Numbered from the stretch's first letter, positions 45,160 through 54,533 are shown. The stretch is DNA of 64,000 nt from Flavimarina sp. Hel_I_48 (GCF_000733945.1 NZ_JPOL01000002.1:754001-818000); one strand, 5' to 3'. Numbers and translations are program-made. Notes: generated by a model not told the origin, from the letters alone.

Positions 45160-46383
45160 TTATAAAATTCCAAGCACATTGAGTATCGTTCTGGCACCCA
45201 GGACGATGGTGATCGCGAGGATCACAATACTCACCCCATTTTTGACCCAGCTATTGCTGTAATCCCCCAGCAGTTGGCTGCGATTGGCCAGCCAGATTAA
45301 AATCCCTGCGATAACCGGTAATAATAATCCATTGGCAATTTGCGCAAACTGAATGATCTCTATGGGTTTTATGCCCAGACTGGCAAAGACCGTCCCTGTG
45401 ATCAGAACCAGCATCCATGCCGACTTAAATTTCACAGATTTCATTCCGCCAGAAAACCCAAGACATCCTTGCGCCACATATGCAGCGGCCAGTGGAGCGG
45501 TTATTGCTGAAGTCAATCCGGCTGCAAAAAGACCCAGCGCGATAAAATAATTTGCCCATTCCCCATAAAGCGGTTCCAGGCTTTTTGCCAGGCCGGTAAG
45601 TCCATCAACATTTTCACCGGGAATCGCCGCCGCCGCAATGACGACGCACATAGAAACAAAACCGCCCAGAATTATAGCCAGATACGTATCTGTGCGCGCA
45701 TGTTTGAGATCGCTTGTGTCTTTCCATTTCTGATTGACAAGCGATGCGTGCAAAAAAAGATTGTAAGGAACTACCGTAGTCCCCACCAGCGCAATGATCA
45801 TAAGCAACTGATCTGTATCAAAACTGGGCAGCAGTGCATTTTGAAAGACCAGTCCCCAATCTGGTTTGGTAAGGATGGCGGTAATCAGGAACGAACAGCT
45901 CATTAAAATCACGAGACTCAGTAAAATACGTTCCAGCACCTTATAATTGCCCAGATAGAGCAGAAAAAAGGCCAGCGCGCCTAGGAGTAGACTGAGCACA
46001 TTAATGGAAACCCCGCCTGCTGTGAAAACACCAGATAAACCAGCCAACTGAATCCCCAGCACGCCGCCACTAATATTACCCGCTTCATAGGCCGCGTTGC
46101 CAAAAACAATGGCAACCAGTACAAGCCCAAGTATCATTTTTTTCAGTAGCGGATTATGCAGTTCGTCGCGCAATACCTGTGCCAACCCTTTTTGCGTGAC
46201 CAGCCCTATACGCGCCGATGTTTCCTGCAAAACTATCGTTGCAACAATTGAAATACTGAGCGCCCAGAGCAGCGCATACCCAAACTGAACACCGGCTAAC
46301 GTACATACCGTGACCGTCCCGGGCCCAATGAATGCCGCAGCAACAAGAATTCCCGGACCTATATTCTTAAACGGATTTTTCAA
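45160..46383 (-). CDS. Nramp-fold transporter linked to 5-oxoprolinase
   Basis: A 407-residue inner-membrane protein with about 11 hydrophobic segments and an Nramp-like order. The classical metal site is altered: the TM1 motif D-P-G-N reads G-P-G-T (residues 20-23), and the TM6 M-P-H reads V-P-Y (205-207, in V-V-P-Y-N-L-F-L-H-A-S-L). It is the first gene before pxpABC, as YcsG is linked to ycsF/kipI/kipA in B. subtilis. Loss of the metal ligands plus the context suggests it imports 5-oxoproline or a related solute rather than a divalent metal; that is inference. Confidence 0.85.
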   Translation of the reverse strand: MKNPFKNIGPGILVAAAFIGPGTVTVCTLAGVQFGYALLWALSISIVATIVLQETSARIGLVTQKGLAQVLRDELHNPLLKKMILGLVLVAIVFGNAAYEAGNISGGVLGIQLAGLSGVFTAGGVSINVLSLLLGALAFFLLYLGNYKVLERILLSLVILMSCSFLITAILTKPDWGLVFQNALLPSFDTDQLLMIIALVGTTVVPYNLFLHASLVNQKWKDTSDLKHARTDTYLAIILGGFVSMCVVIAAAAIPGENVDGLTGLAKSLEPLYGEWANYFIALGLFAAGLTSAITAPLAAAYVAQGCLGFSGGMKSVKFKSAWMLVLITGTVFASLGIKPIEIIQFAQIANGLLLPVIAGILIWLANRSQLLGDYSNSWVKNGVSIVILAITIVLGARTILNVLGIL

Positions 46384-46585
46384 AGAAGTTGGTGTTTATA
46401 TGTTTTATCATTTGCTGTCAGACTATTTTCTTTGCTATTTCCGAAGAAAATTGATAAAAATGGCCATAAAATGAGATAAAAAGAGCGTTTTTCAAGGTTT
46501 TTTTCAAATAAGATTGAATTGCAGGGCAATAAAGTTCTTTCTTTTTTTAGGAAATTTACTCAAAGAACGATCTCGAAACTAAAAA

Positions 46586-46616
46586 AAGCCTCACCGTTTT
46601 TTAAACAGTGAGGCTT
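46586..46616 (-). terminator. Intrinsic terminator of the M16 peptidase gene
   Basis: AAGCCTCAC pairs with GTGAGGCTT around an inner GTTT/AAAC stem, followed on the minus strand by a run of seven T (including the stem's last two). It lies 38 bp beyond the stop codon. Confidence 0.88.
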
Positions 46617-46653
46617 GAATTTTAAGTATAAAACTAATTTTTAGCTTAAATAG

Positions 46654-49524
46654 CTATTTTTTGAGGGCGCTCAATTCGATTTCATTGCCTTCTTTATCCA
46701 GCAATTGCACTTCATCAAAGCCCATATTCTTGAACTGCTGAAACTGGGTTGCCGCATCGCCCACGACCAGATAAGCCATTTTTGAAGCATCCAGGTATTT
46801 ATTGGCAAGCGCTTTATGTTGCTCTAATGTCATCGCACCAATGGTCTGCTCCTCCTTTTCGATATAATTGGGATCAAGGTCATAGGCACTGCGTTCTTCA
46901 AGCATGTTGAGCAACGAACCCTGTGTTTCAAAACGACGTGCATTTGATTTGATCAGCGCATTTTTTGTAAACGCAAGATCTTCTGGGGAAATGCCTTCTT
47001 TATACTTTTCGATCTCATTTTTGAAAATTTCTACAGATTCTCCCGTGGTATTGGTTCGCACACTTGAAGATGCCGTAAAGGTACCGGGGATTTTTGAACC
47101 GTTGAAACCGGATCGTGCTCCATAGGTATAGCCTTTTTCTTCTCTCAAAATAAGGTTTACGTTACCGGAAAAAGAACCGCCCAACTTGTAATTCATCACC
47201 TCAGCTGGGAAGAAATCTTCATCTGTGCGTGGCAGGGCGATATAGCCAATGTTTATGACCGATTGTTTCGCATTTGGGACATCCACAAAATAAAGGGAGG
47301 CTTTATCCCTGTCGTTTGTAACATCAAAACTTGGGATTTTTACGTCTTTGGCTTTCCACTTCTCTTCAATTTCATCAAGGGCTGCAAGGGCTTCATCCTT
47401 ATCCACATCGCCTACAACATGAAAATTAGTAACCGAAGGGGAAAAATTCTTCGCGTAAAAATCTTTGAGGTCCTGCATAGTAATTCCTTCAACAGATTCT
47501 ACGGTTCCTTTAGTGGGTTGCGCCAGTGGATTGTCCTCACCATAAAGGACTTTGTTATATACACTATTCGCAATTACGTTAGGATTAGAAGCATCACGCT
47601 GAATGCTGTTTACCGTACTCAGCTTAATACGCTTCAACTCGTCCTCATCCCAGCGCGGTTGCAACAAAATCTCCTGAACCAGTGCCATGGTCTTGTCAAA
47701 ATTGCGTTTTAACGTATTCCCACGAACCACAATTGATTCATCTGTGGTATATATGTAAATACTGGCGCCCAGCAGATCGATCGCTTCTTCAAGTTCCTCA
47801 GGGGTTTTGTTTGCTGTGCCTTCCATAAGGATATCAGTCATGAGATTTGCCACGCCATTTTTTCCTTCTGGGTCCAGCAAATGCCCACCATCAATCACAA
47901 GACTGAAATTCACCAGCGGAAGCTCATGCTGTTCAATACCGTAGACATCTAAATCATCATCAAGTTCTGCAGTCCAGGAATCTGGGATGCTCAATTTTGG
48001 CGTTTCGCCCATTTCCGGTGGTGTGGAACGGTCAAAGGAAGAAGGTGTTTTCTTGATTTCCTGCTCGGTTTCCGCGACAGCTGTTTCTACATTTTCGGTG
48101 ATTTCTTCTTCTACAACATCTGCTTTTTCTGAATTTTCAGCGATCAGTTCCATTTCGCCCTTGGGCACAAAACTGGTCAATATAAAAGGTTTTCCTTTTA
48201 TATATTTCTCATAAACGCCCACAACATCTTCTTTGGTCACCGCTTTGATATTCTCGATATCCTGAGTTATAAATCCGGGATCACCGGTAAAAACATCATA
48301 GGAAGCTAACTGGAACGACTTGCCCAGCACACTGCTTATTCCATTATAAAAATCAGTTTCCAGTCCGGCTTTTATGCGCTCTATGTCATTATCGGTCACG
48401 CCTTCTTTTTCAAAAAGTTCAAACCCCTCTTTAATTCCGCTTTCCACGCTATCCAGATCAACGCCAGAATTTGCGGTAACCCGTATAGTAAATTTTCCGG
48501 CAATCTGGTCAGAACCGCTATAAGCATCCACTCTGGAGGTCAGTTCTTTCTCTTTGACCAAAACTTTATAAAGCGGCGCTTTTTTTCCGTCAGATAAAAT
48601 TTGACCAAGAACGTCTAGCGCGTAGGCGTCTTCTGTATACTGCTCTACCGTGGGCCAAACCATATTAAGTTGGGGCGCGGTGGCAAAATTATCTTCGTGA
48701 TATAATCTTTTTGTCGCGTCCAAGGTCACGTTCTGAACTTTTAAAGGTTTTACCTCCTGACGTTTTTTGATCTCACCAAAGTATTTTTCTACCATATCAC
48801 GCGCAGCAGTTTCCTCAAAATCACCGGCAATAACCAGTGTGGCGTTATTGGGACCGTAAAAACGGTCATAAAATTCCTTTACATCAGCTACCGTGGCGTT
48901 CTGAAGATCTTCCAGCTCACCAATGACCTGCCAACTGTAGGGATGTCCATCAGGAAACAGGTTTTTATCAATTACCCAGCTCGTGTGACCGTAGGGATTG
49001 TTGTCCACACGCTGTCTTTTTTCATTTTGTACCACTTCCTGCTGGTTTGCAAAAGCGGCTTCGGTAATCGTGTTTTCCAGATAGCCCATACGGTCAGATT
49101 CCAACCATAAAACGGTTTCCAGCGCATTGTTTGGCACGACCTCATAATAAACGGTCCCATCCTGCCAGGTACCGCCATTTAGCGTACCGCCGGCATCTTG
49201 GATCGTTTTGAAAAATTGATCTTCGGGCACGTTTTCAGATTGCTGAAAAAGCATGTGTTCAAAAAGGTGCGCAAAACCGGTACGCCCTTTTTTCTCCCGG
49301 TTAGAGCCTACACCGTATTGTATGGCCACGGAAACCACAGGATCAGATTTATCCTGGTGTAGGATGACGTTGAGACCGTTATCCAGTTCGTACTTTTCAT
49401 ATTCGATAGAAAGGCTGGCATCTGCCGTATCGCCTTCATTTCCCATATTCTTATCACAGGAAACAAGGCCTAAAATAAGAAGCGTAAACCCGAAAAAAGC
49501 AGGTCTAAGGTTAATTAGTTTCAT
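46654..49524 (-). CDS. M16 zinc peptidase, lipoprotein, two-domain
   Basis: A 956-residue pitrilysin-family protein with a lipobox (L-V-S-C, Cys23), so it is anchored in the envelope. The N-terminal half has the inverted zinc motif H-L-F-E-H (86-90) and a downstream Glu in V-Q-N-E-K-R-Q. The C-terminal half repeats the fold without the motif, as in typical clam-shell M16 enzymes. An acidic linker (about 460-510, rich in Glu and Val) joins the halves. Probably degrades peptides in the periplasm. Monocistronic. Confidence 0.94.
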   Translation of the reverse strand: MKLINLRPAFFGFTLLILGLVSCDKNMGNEGDTADASLSIEYEKYELDNGLNVILHQDKSDPVVSVAIQYGVGSNREKKGRTGFAHLFEHMLFQQSENVPEDQFFKTIQDAGGTLNGGTWQDGTVYYEVVPNNALETVLWLESDRMGYLENTITEAAFANQQEVVQNEKRQRVDNNPYGHTSWVIDKNLFPDGHPYSWQVIGELEDLQNATVADVKEFYDRFYGPNNATLVIAGDFEETAARDMVEKYFGEIKKRQEVKPLKVQNVTLDATKRLYHEDNFATAPQLNMVWPTVEQYTEDAYALDVLGQILSDGKKAPLYKVLVKEKELTSRVDAYSGSDQIAGKFTIRVTANSGVDLDSVESGIKEGFELFEKEGVTDNDIERIKAGLETDFYNGISSVLGKSFQLASYDVFTGDPGFITQDIENIKAVTKEDVVGVYEKYIKGKPFILTSFVPKGEMELIAENSEKADVVEEEITENVETAVAETEQEIKKTPSSFDRSTPPEMGETPKLSIPDSWTAELDDDLDVYGIEQHELPLVNFSLVIDGGHLLDPEGKNGVANLMTDILMEGTANKTPEELEEAIDLLGASIYIYTTDESIVVRGNTLKRNFDKTMALVQEILLQPRWDEDELKRIKLSTVNSIQRDASNPNVIANSVYNKVLYGEDNPLAQPTKGTVESVEGITMQDLKDFYAKNFSPSVTNFHVVGDVDKDEALAALDEIEEKWKAKDVKIPSFDVTNDRDKASLYFVDVPNAKQSVINIGYIALPRTDEDFFPAEVMNYKLGGSFSGNVNLILREEKGYTYGARSGFNGSKIPGTFTASSSVRTNTTGESVEIFKNEIEKYKEGISPEDLAFTKNALIKSNARRFETQGSLLNMLEERSAYDLDPNYIEKEEQTIGAMTLEQHKALANKYLDASKMAYLVVGDAATQFQQFKNMGFDEVQLLDKEGNEIELSALKK

Positions 49525-49751
49525 ATTGCTTGAGATTATTGATTGCTATTGAATGCTGTTAAATATAGTGGAAATTCAATAGATCTATAAAAGACAAGCG
49601 ATTCTTATCGATTATCGGTCAATTTAGGGTCAAAATCAGTCGTTTTTGGAGCTAAATTCGACATTATTGGTTTTTCCTTACGCGTCAATCACGAAATAAT
49701 CCAACCCTCAACAACGATAAACCCACCGCCTATAATCTGAAAACAAACTTT

Positions 49752-49834
49752 GCGTTAGGGATTGCAGCAGAAATCCTTTTTGAGAGGCACGAGCAAAAAG
49801 ATTGTAGCGTAAAGCCCGACCCGCAGGGTAACGC
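49752..49834. repeat. 83-bp cloverleaf-like element, copy 1
   Basis: Ends GCGTTA and TAACGC form an outer stem. Inside are GGATT/AATCC, TTTTTG/CAAAAA and CCC/GGG arms. Confidence 0.75.
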
Positions 49835-49997
49835 CCAAAAAATATCAATTTATACCAAAAATCGGTTATTTTAGTGCTTAAATCAGTCGTTTTTACCAGT
49901 TAAAGCAGCATTATTGGCTTGCCCTCCTCTTTAGTCGGGAAATAGACCAGCTACTAATAACGATCAGCGCACCTCCTTTGATCTGAAAACAAACTTT

Positions 49998-50102
49998 GCG
50001 TTAGGGATTGCAGCGAATTTGTTAGCCCCTTAGGGGAGAAGGCCTTTTTGAGAGGCACTAGCAAAAAGATTGCAGCGCAAAGCCCGACCCGCAGGGTAAC
50101 GC
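49998..50102. repeat. 83-bp element, copy 2, with a 22-bp insertion
   Basis: Same ends and arms as copy 1, but the first arm is interrupted by 22 extra bases carrying the small palindrome CCCCTTAGGGG. Confidence 0.75.
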
Positions 50103-50267
50103 CCAAAAAATATCAATTTATACCAAAAATCGGTTATTTTAGTGCTTAAATCAGTCGTTTTTACCGGTCAAAGCGGCATTATTGGCTTCTTCCTTCCGCT
50201 TTAAGCGCGAAATAGACCAACTCCCAATAACGATCAGCGCACCTCCTTTGATCTGAAAACAAACTTT

Positions 50268-50350
50268 GCGTTAGGGATTGCAGCAGAAATCCTTTTTGAG
50301 AGGCACGAGCAAAAAGATTGAAGCGTAAAGCCCGACCCGCAGGGTAACGC
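50268..50350. repeat. 83-bp cloverleaf-like element, copy 3
   Basis: Nearly identical to copy 1 and lying 49 bp downstream of the EamA stop codon. The same arms are conserved. Confidence 0.75.
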
Positions 50351-50398
50351 CCAAAAAACATAAATTTATATCAAAAATCGGTTATTTTAGTGCTTAAA

Positions 50399-51283
50399 TC
50401 AGTCGTTTTTACCAGTTAAAGCAGCATTATTGACTTGCTCCCTCCGCTTTAGTCGGGAAATAGACCAACTCCCAATAACGATCAGCGCACCGCCCAGGAT
50501 CATATTCAAGGTCAGCGTTTCGTCCAGAATAAAATAACCCAGTGCAATGGCGCTCACCACTTCAAGGTACATCAGGGAAGTCGCGGTAGCCGCCGGCAAA
50601 TATTTAAGCCCGAAGAAAAAGAGTTTAAAAACACCAATACCGATGACAAAACCATAAAGCACACCCACGCCCAAATGGTCAATTTCCGCGGAACCAATAC
50701 CTGCCAGAAATGGAAGAAAAACGACTGCTCCAGCGATATTCTGATAAAAAATAAGTTGGTTTTTAGAAAAATTCTGCGCTTCGGTCTTAAAGAGAATCAC
50801 GGTGATCGCGTAGCCAACCGCAGAGCCCAAAGCCGCCAGCATCCCCACAAAATCATCTGATTCAAAACTAAAAGACTTGCCCGCGTAGGCCACAATAATC
50901 CCTAAAAATGCCATCAATAAAAAGAGCAGCTGTTTTCTGGGAATGGGCTGCTTGAGATAAATGGATTCTATCGCAGCGACAAACAGCGGGTAGGTATAAA
51001 AGAGCACCACCGCGTTGCCTATTGAAGTGTAGGTAAATGCGATCAGGTATAGATACATGCGCCCGGCATTGATGAGCGATGCCAGCAAAAGGGTCTTGTA
51101 ATTCCCCTTAAATTTGAGTTCGTTTTTTCTGTAAAGGGTAGGCAAAACAAAAAGCAAAGGCACAATAGCCCGAAACCAGCCCATGGTACCGGTACTCAAA
51201 CTGGTCATATACTTGATCAAAATACCATTTGTACCCGCAATTAGCGCACAAAGGATTACGGCATAAATAGCCTTTTTAGTCAT
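50399..51283 (-). CDS. EamA/DMT-family transporter
   Basis: A 294-residue inner-membrane protein with ten hydrophobic segments in two EamA halves (about 5-140 and 150-285), as in RhaT/YdcZ-like drug/metabolite exporters. The start M-T-K-K-A-I-Y at 51283 is preferred; the longer ORF from 51343 adds an unrelated polar stretch. Its last 31 codons are the parent of the tail copies lying downstream. Substrate unknown. Confidence 0.9.
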   Translation of the reverse strand: MTKKAIYAVILCALIAGTNGILIKYMTSLSTGTMGWFRAIVPLLFVLPTLYRKNELKFKGNYKTLLLASLINAGRMYLYLIAFTYTSIGNAVVLFYTYPLFVAAIESIYLKQPIPRKQLLFLLMAFLGIIVAYAGKSFSFESDDFVGMLAALGSAVGYAITVILFKTEAQNFSKNQLIFYQNIAGAVVFLPFLAGIGSAEIDHLGVGVLYGFVIGIGVFKLFFFGLKYLPAATATSLMYLEVVSAIALGYFILDETLTLNMILGGALIVIGSWSISRLKRREQVNNAALTGKND

Positions 51284-51416
51284 AAAAATTGATAATTGGG
51301 TTGAAGGTTGAGAACGTTGCAGGTTGCCGGTTACAGATCGCACATAATTGAATAAAGTAAAAGATTTTCCATTCTTCAGTTTTCATTTCTCTCTTCTCTT
51401 TCTTCTTTGCTTTTCA

Positions 51417-52028
51417 CTATTCAAAAATAACTTCAGAATGCATGATCTTTCCACCTTTTTCAAGGATCTCATTTTTCGCTTCGTCGAATTTTGAAGCGTC
51501 AATCGCACGTGTGGCATCTTCAATCAGACACGCCGAAAAACCCTCCTCAAGCGCATCTAAAATGGAGTAAAACACACAAAAATCGGCTGCCAGACCGCAA
51601 AAATAGAGCTCTTTTGCGCCTTTTTCCCTTAAATAGCCGGCCAATCCGGTGGATTTTATATGCGCATTGTCATAAAAACCACTGTAACTATCCACGCTAT
51701 GATCGGTTCCCTTTCTGAAAATGGCTTCGATCTTTGAAGTTTGTAATTCGGGGTGCAATTCTGATCCCTGCGTGTTCTGCACACAATGAACCGGCCACAA
51801 TACCTGAGCTTGACCATTAAGGTCTATGATTTCAAATTCTTTGCCATTGGGGTGGTTTTCGGCAAAACTAGAATGGTTTTCAGGATGCCAGTCCTGTGTG
51901 GCAATCACGAGATCAAAATGCTTCTGTAATTTATTAATGATGGGAACGATCTCGTCTCCCCGGGGAACGGCAAGCGCGCCACCGGGCATAAAATCATTCT
52001 GAACGTCTATGATCACAAGGGTTTTCAT
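51417..52028 (-). CDS. pncA: Nicotinamidase
   Basis: A 203-residue isochorismatase-fold amidase converting nicotinamide to nicotinate for NAD salvage. The catalytic Asp is in D-V-Q-N-D-F-M-P-G-G and the Cys in F-C-G-L-A-A-D-F-C-V; metal-binding D-W-H-P-E-N-H is present. The ATG at 52028 is chosen over a TTG two codons upstream. It follows pncB, the enzyme that uses its product, by a few bases. Confidence 0.95.
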   Translation of the reverse strand: MKTLVIIDVQNDFMPGGALAVPRGDEIVPIINKLQKHFDLVIATQDWHPENHSSFAENHPNGKEFEIIDLNGQAQVLWPVHCVQNTQGSELHPELQTSKIEAIFRKGTDHSVDSYSGFYDNAHIKSTGLAGYLREKGAKELYFCGLAADFCVFYSILDALEEGFSACLIEDATRAIDASKFDEAKNEILEKGGKIMHSEVIFE

Positions 52029-52030
52029 GT

Positions 52031-53437
52031 TCAATTATTTTTATGGAGCGCGATAAGGCGGTCACGTTCTGCTTTTAGTCCGGCACTTATACCTACTTTG
52101 TAAATATGCGGATTGTCAAAACGTTTATATTCATAGGGCAGTTGTTGTAAACGAGCCTTACTGTATTCCGCGATTTCGGTAAGGCTTCTTTTTGTAATGG
52201 AAAGCGTTCCGTTTTCCATAACTTTTTGCAGCAAAGCCTCTTGTTTTAGGGAAGAAATATCCAGTTCTTTATGCGGCTCATGGGGATGGTGCATAACTTT
52301 AAGGGTTTCTTCATCGCGCATGCTTATGGCATCTGCACCTACAAATTTGCCGCTCTCATCGCTTATTCTAAACACTTGTTTTTCATGCGGCAGCGTTGTT
52401 TTAGTAAGTGTTTCCGAAAGTTTGATACGCGGTTTATCTTTAAAATAAGCCAATTTATAAACCCCGTCAAGGGCCGCATCTGGATTACCGGTGACCAGGT
52501 TTGTCCCCACACCAAAAATATCAATGGGCGCGCCCTGATCGTGCAGGCTCTTGATCACATATTCATCCAGCTGGTTGGAAACCGCAATCTGAACATAGGA
52601 TAGCGAGGCATTGTCCAGAAACGCCCGGGCTCTTTTTGAAAGATAGGCAAGGTCGCCACTATCTAGCCGTATTGCCAGCAGTTTTTGTCCCTTTTCCTCC
52701 ATTTCTTTGGCAACTGTAATCGCATTCGGAATACCGCTTTTCAACGTATCATAAGTATCTACCAGCAACACACAATTTTTTGGCCTTACGGAAGCAAAAT
52801 CCCGAAAAGCGGTGAGCTCATCGTCATAGCTCTGAATATACGAATGTGCCATGGTACCCGAAATGGGAATCCCAAAATCCCTGCCCGTAATCACATTACT
52901 GGAACCATTAAAACCACCCACCATGGCCGCTTTTGAAGCCAAATATCCTCCCGGACCTTGTGCCCGGCGCAAACCGAAATCAAGTAAAACCTTGTCTTTT
53001 GCGGTAAGCCGCATACGGCTGGCCTTCGTAGCAATGAGCGTCTGGAAATTGAGCAGGTTAAGCAAAATAGTCTCTACCAACTGTGCCTGAATAATGGGCG
53101 CTTTTACCTGTAAAACCGGTATGTTTGGGAATATTAGATCCCCTTCCTGTACCGCACGTATCGTTCCCTGAAACTTAAAATCTTCCAGATAGTTCAAAAA
53201 ATCAGGGTTAAAATCCTTTGTTTTAAGGTAGTCCAGATCTTTTTTGGTAAAACGCAGATCCTGTAAAATTTCCAGCAAATCTCCCAGTCCGGCAAAAATC
53301 GCATACCCTCCTTTAAACGGTAGTTTCCTGAAGAAATAATCAAAAACAGCAACTTCTTCGTGCTGCTGTTTCCTAAAATAAACCTGAGCCATGCTCAGTT
53401 GGTATTGATCTGTATACGTGCCGGTAAAATCAAACAT
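52031..53437 (-). CDS. pncB: Nicotinate phosphoribosyltransferase
   Basis: A 468-residue enzyme making nicotinate mononucleotide from nicotinate and PRPP. Typical motifs are T-D-Q-Y-Q-L-S-M-A near the start, G-L-R-R-A-Q-G-P-G-G and S-G-T-M-A-H-S-Y. The start at 53437 is supported by a TAACTTTG promoter element at 53453-53460, which would lie inside the gene if the longer frame from 53632 were used. It forms an NAD-salvage pair with pncA. Confidence 0.94.
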   Translation of the reverse strand: MFDFTGTYTDQYQLSMAQVYFRKQQHEEVAVFDYFFRKLPFKGGYAIFAGLGDLLEILQDLRFTKKDLDYLKTKDFNPDFLNYLEDFKFQGTIRAVQEGDLIFPNIPVLQVKAPIIQAQLVETILLNLLNFQTLIATKASRMRLTAKDKVLLDFGLRRAQGPGGYLASKAAMVGGFNGSSNVITGRDFGIPISGTMAHSYIQSYDDELTAFRDFASVRPKNCVLLVDTYDTLKSGIPNAITVAKEMEEKGQKLLAIRLDSGDLAYLSKRARAFLDNASLSYVQIAVSNQLDEYVIKSLHDQGAPIDIFGVGTNLVTGNPDAALDGVYKLAYFKDKPRIKLSETLTKTTLPHEKQVFRISDESGKFVGADAISMRDEETLKVMHHPHEPHKELDISSLKQEALLQKVMENGTLSITKRSLTEIAEYSKARLQQLPYEYKRFDNPHIYKVGISAGLKAERDRLIALHKNN

Positions 53438-53452
53438 TGTGGTTGTTTTGCA

Positions 53453-53460
53453 CAAAGTTA
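53453..53460 (-). promoter_or_regulatory. -7 promoter element of pncB-pncA
   Basis: TAACTTTG on the minus strand matches TAnnTTTG, 15 bp before the chosen ATG. The rest of the 357-bp gap up to 53794 shows no gene. Confidence 0.55.
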
Positions 53461-53794
53461 AGGTTTGTGGGAGTTTAGAGCAGAGATAAGAGAGTAAAGA
53501 TTTTTTGGGGAAGAATGTAGGAGATAGAACATTTTTTGTCATTTCCACGGAACGAAAAATGAATGATGAGAAATCACACTTTACTTTGATTTTTGCTACA
53601 GGTGTGAGACTTCTGATCAAATAACACCGCACGCTTCAGGTGCGATTTTGAAGCAGTACAACTATTTAGTAAAATAATTTAAAAGCATAAGAATTTCTCA
53701 ACCCCCAAATAAAATTAACCTTAACCATAATCACAACTGGTTGAAATATCCGGATAATAAGAGATAACAGTTCCACCAGAACCATAGAATAGGT

Positions 53795-54004
53795 CTATTT
53801 CTCATCTTTCTCTTTATTGTAATTATCATATAAGTTTAGAGGTTTCCACCTGAAAATATTAGCAACCTGCACAAAACATTTTGTTGCACTTTCCCTTTTA
53901 TTCTTATTCACTAAGATTATTACAAGAAATATAAATCCCAATAATCTATAAATTGAACCAAAGAAAAAATCCGCTATATCTTTTAATATTTCTATACTCT
54001 CCAT
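53795..54004 (-). CDS. Possible small membrane protein, 69 aa
   Basis: From the ATG at 54004 the frame gives an acidic start, one hydrophobic helix (about 14-30) and a basic/charged tail ending K-E-K-D-E-K. No family is recognised. A longer frame from 54115 adds residues that look non-coding. The surroundings are AT-rich and gene-poor, so the call is weak. Confidence 0.35.
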   Translation of the reverse strand: MESIEILKDIADFFFGSIYRLLGFIFLVIILVNKNKRESATKCFVQVANIFRWKPLNLYDNYNKEKDEK

Positions 54005-54115
54005 AATCCTATATTTTACCGAAGCAAATTTAAATTGAATAAAACCTATATTGGATAAATAGTGGTAATCATCCAGAACAAACCTACTGAAGGTGCAGGA
54101 TAGAAAAAAGGACAT

Positions 54116-54533
54116 CCCTTTACATCTATCTAAGAGTGATAATTAACTAACTCATCAGCAAAGAGAACTAATAATAATAGTTTATCTATCGTCATTATGT
54201 AGACAAAATTTCGTTACATTATTTATTCCTGCATAAGAAACGGAAACTGCTTAATTCTGTTTCAAAAATAGAAGTACGTAGGGTAATAAATTCTTATTTA
54301 CAGTTTTTAAATCAGTAGAGAGAGTGATAAAATAGGATGTACCGAGAGCTTAAGTTAATCCGTATTTGTTTTAGCAATAAAAATTTTGAATTAAACACTT
54401 CTCGATACATTTTTTATTTCCGCTGTCGCTTCAATAAAAAACACTCGAAGTGCCAAATGGCATAAATTCAAAATAAATACCTCCGCCCGAGTAAGAGTTC
54501 CCCCTTCGGGGGTTAGGGGGATTTCAAGGGGAA
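54116..54533. other. Gene-poor stretch with hairpin repeats
   Basis: No ORF with protein-like composition was seen in these 418 bp. They hold a hairpin element at 54396-54452 and, next to the comM stop, a CCCCC-TTC-GGGGG stem (54500-54512) followed by more G-runs. That stem has no T-run and looks like a dispersed repeat rather than a terminator. Confidence 0.5.
54396..54452. repeat. Intergenic hairpin element
   Basis: CACTTCTCGA at one end is matched by CTCGAAGTG at the other; between them TTTTTTATT and AATAAAAAA pair. It resembles short palindromic repeats scattered in Flavobacteriaceae genomes (from memory). Confidence 0.55.

Larger units (their letters stand above)
49638..50400. repeat. 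Three tandem units with displaced EamA gene tails
   Basis: Units start at 49638, 49885 and 50153 (lengths 247, 268 and 248 bp) and abut the true EamA stop at 50399. Each holds, on the minus strand, a copy of the last 31 EamA codons, a shared ATCTGAAAACAAACTT block, an 83-bp cloverleaf-like element and a common AT-rich spacer. The nearest tail is an open frame with three amino-acid changes. The middle one has a one-base deletion that shifts the frame. The farthest is heavily decayed, with an in-frame stop. The units fill most of the 874-bp gap between the M16 and EamA genes. Confidence 0.9.

Noticed and set aside
50179..50361. Minus-strand 60-codon ORF within the tandem units
   Set aside because: It is a chance frame across the 83-bp element and the displaced gene tail, in a different frame from the tail's coding frame.
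49638..50400. Tandem array as a CRISPR-like locus
   Set aside because: The period is about 247 bp, with coding-derived sequence and no short repeats separated by unique spacers; no cas genes are nearby.
53438..53632. N-terminal extension of pncB
   Set aside because: The TAACTTTG promoter element and the standard N-terminus place the start at 53437; the extension resembles no family member.
54500..54512. C-rich/G-rich hairpin as the comM terminator
   Set aside because: There is no T-run after the stem on the minus strand, and the surrounding G-runs look like a dispersed repeat.
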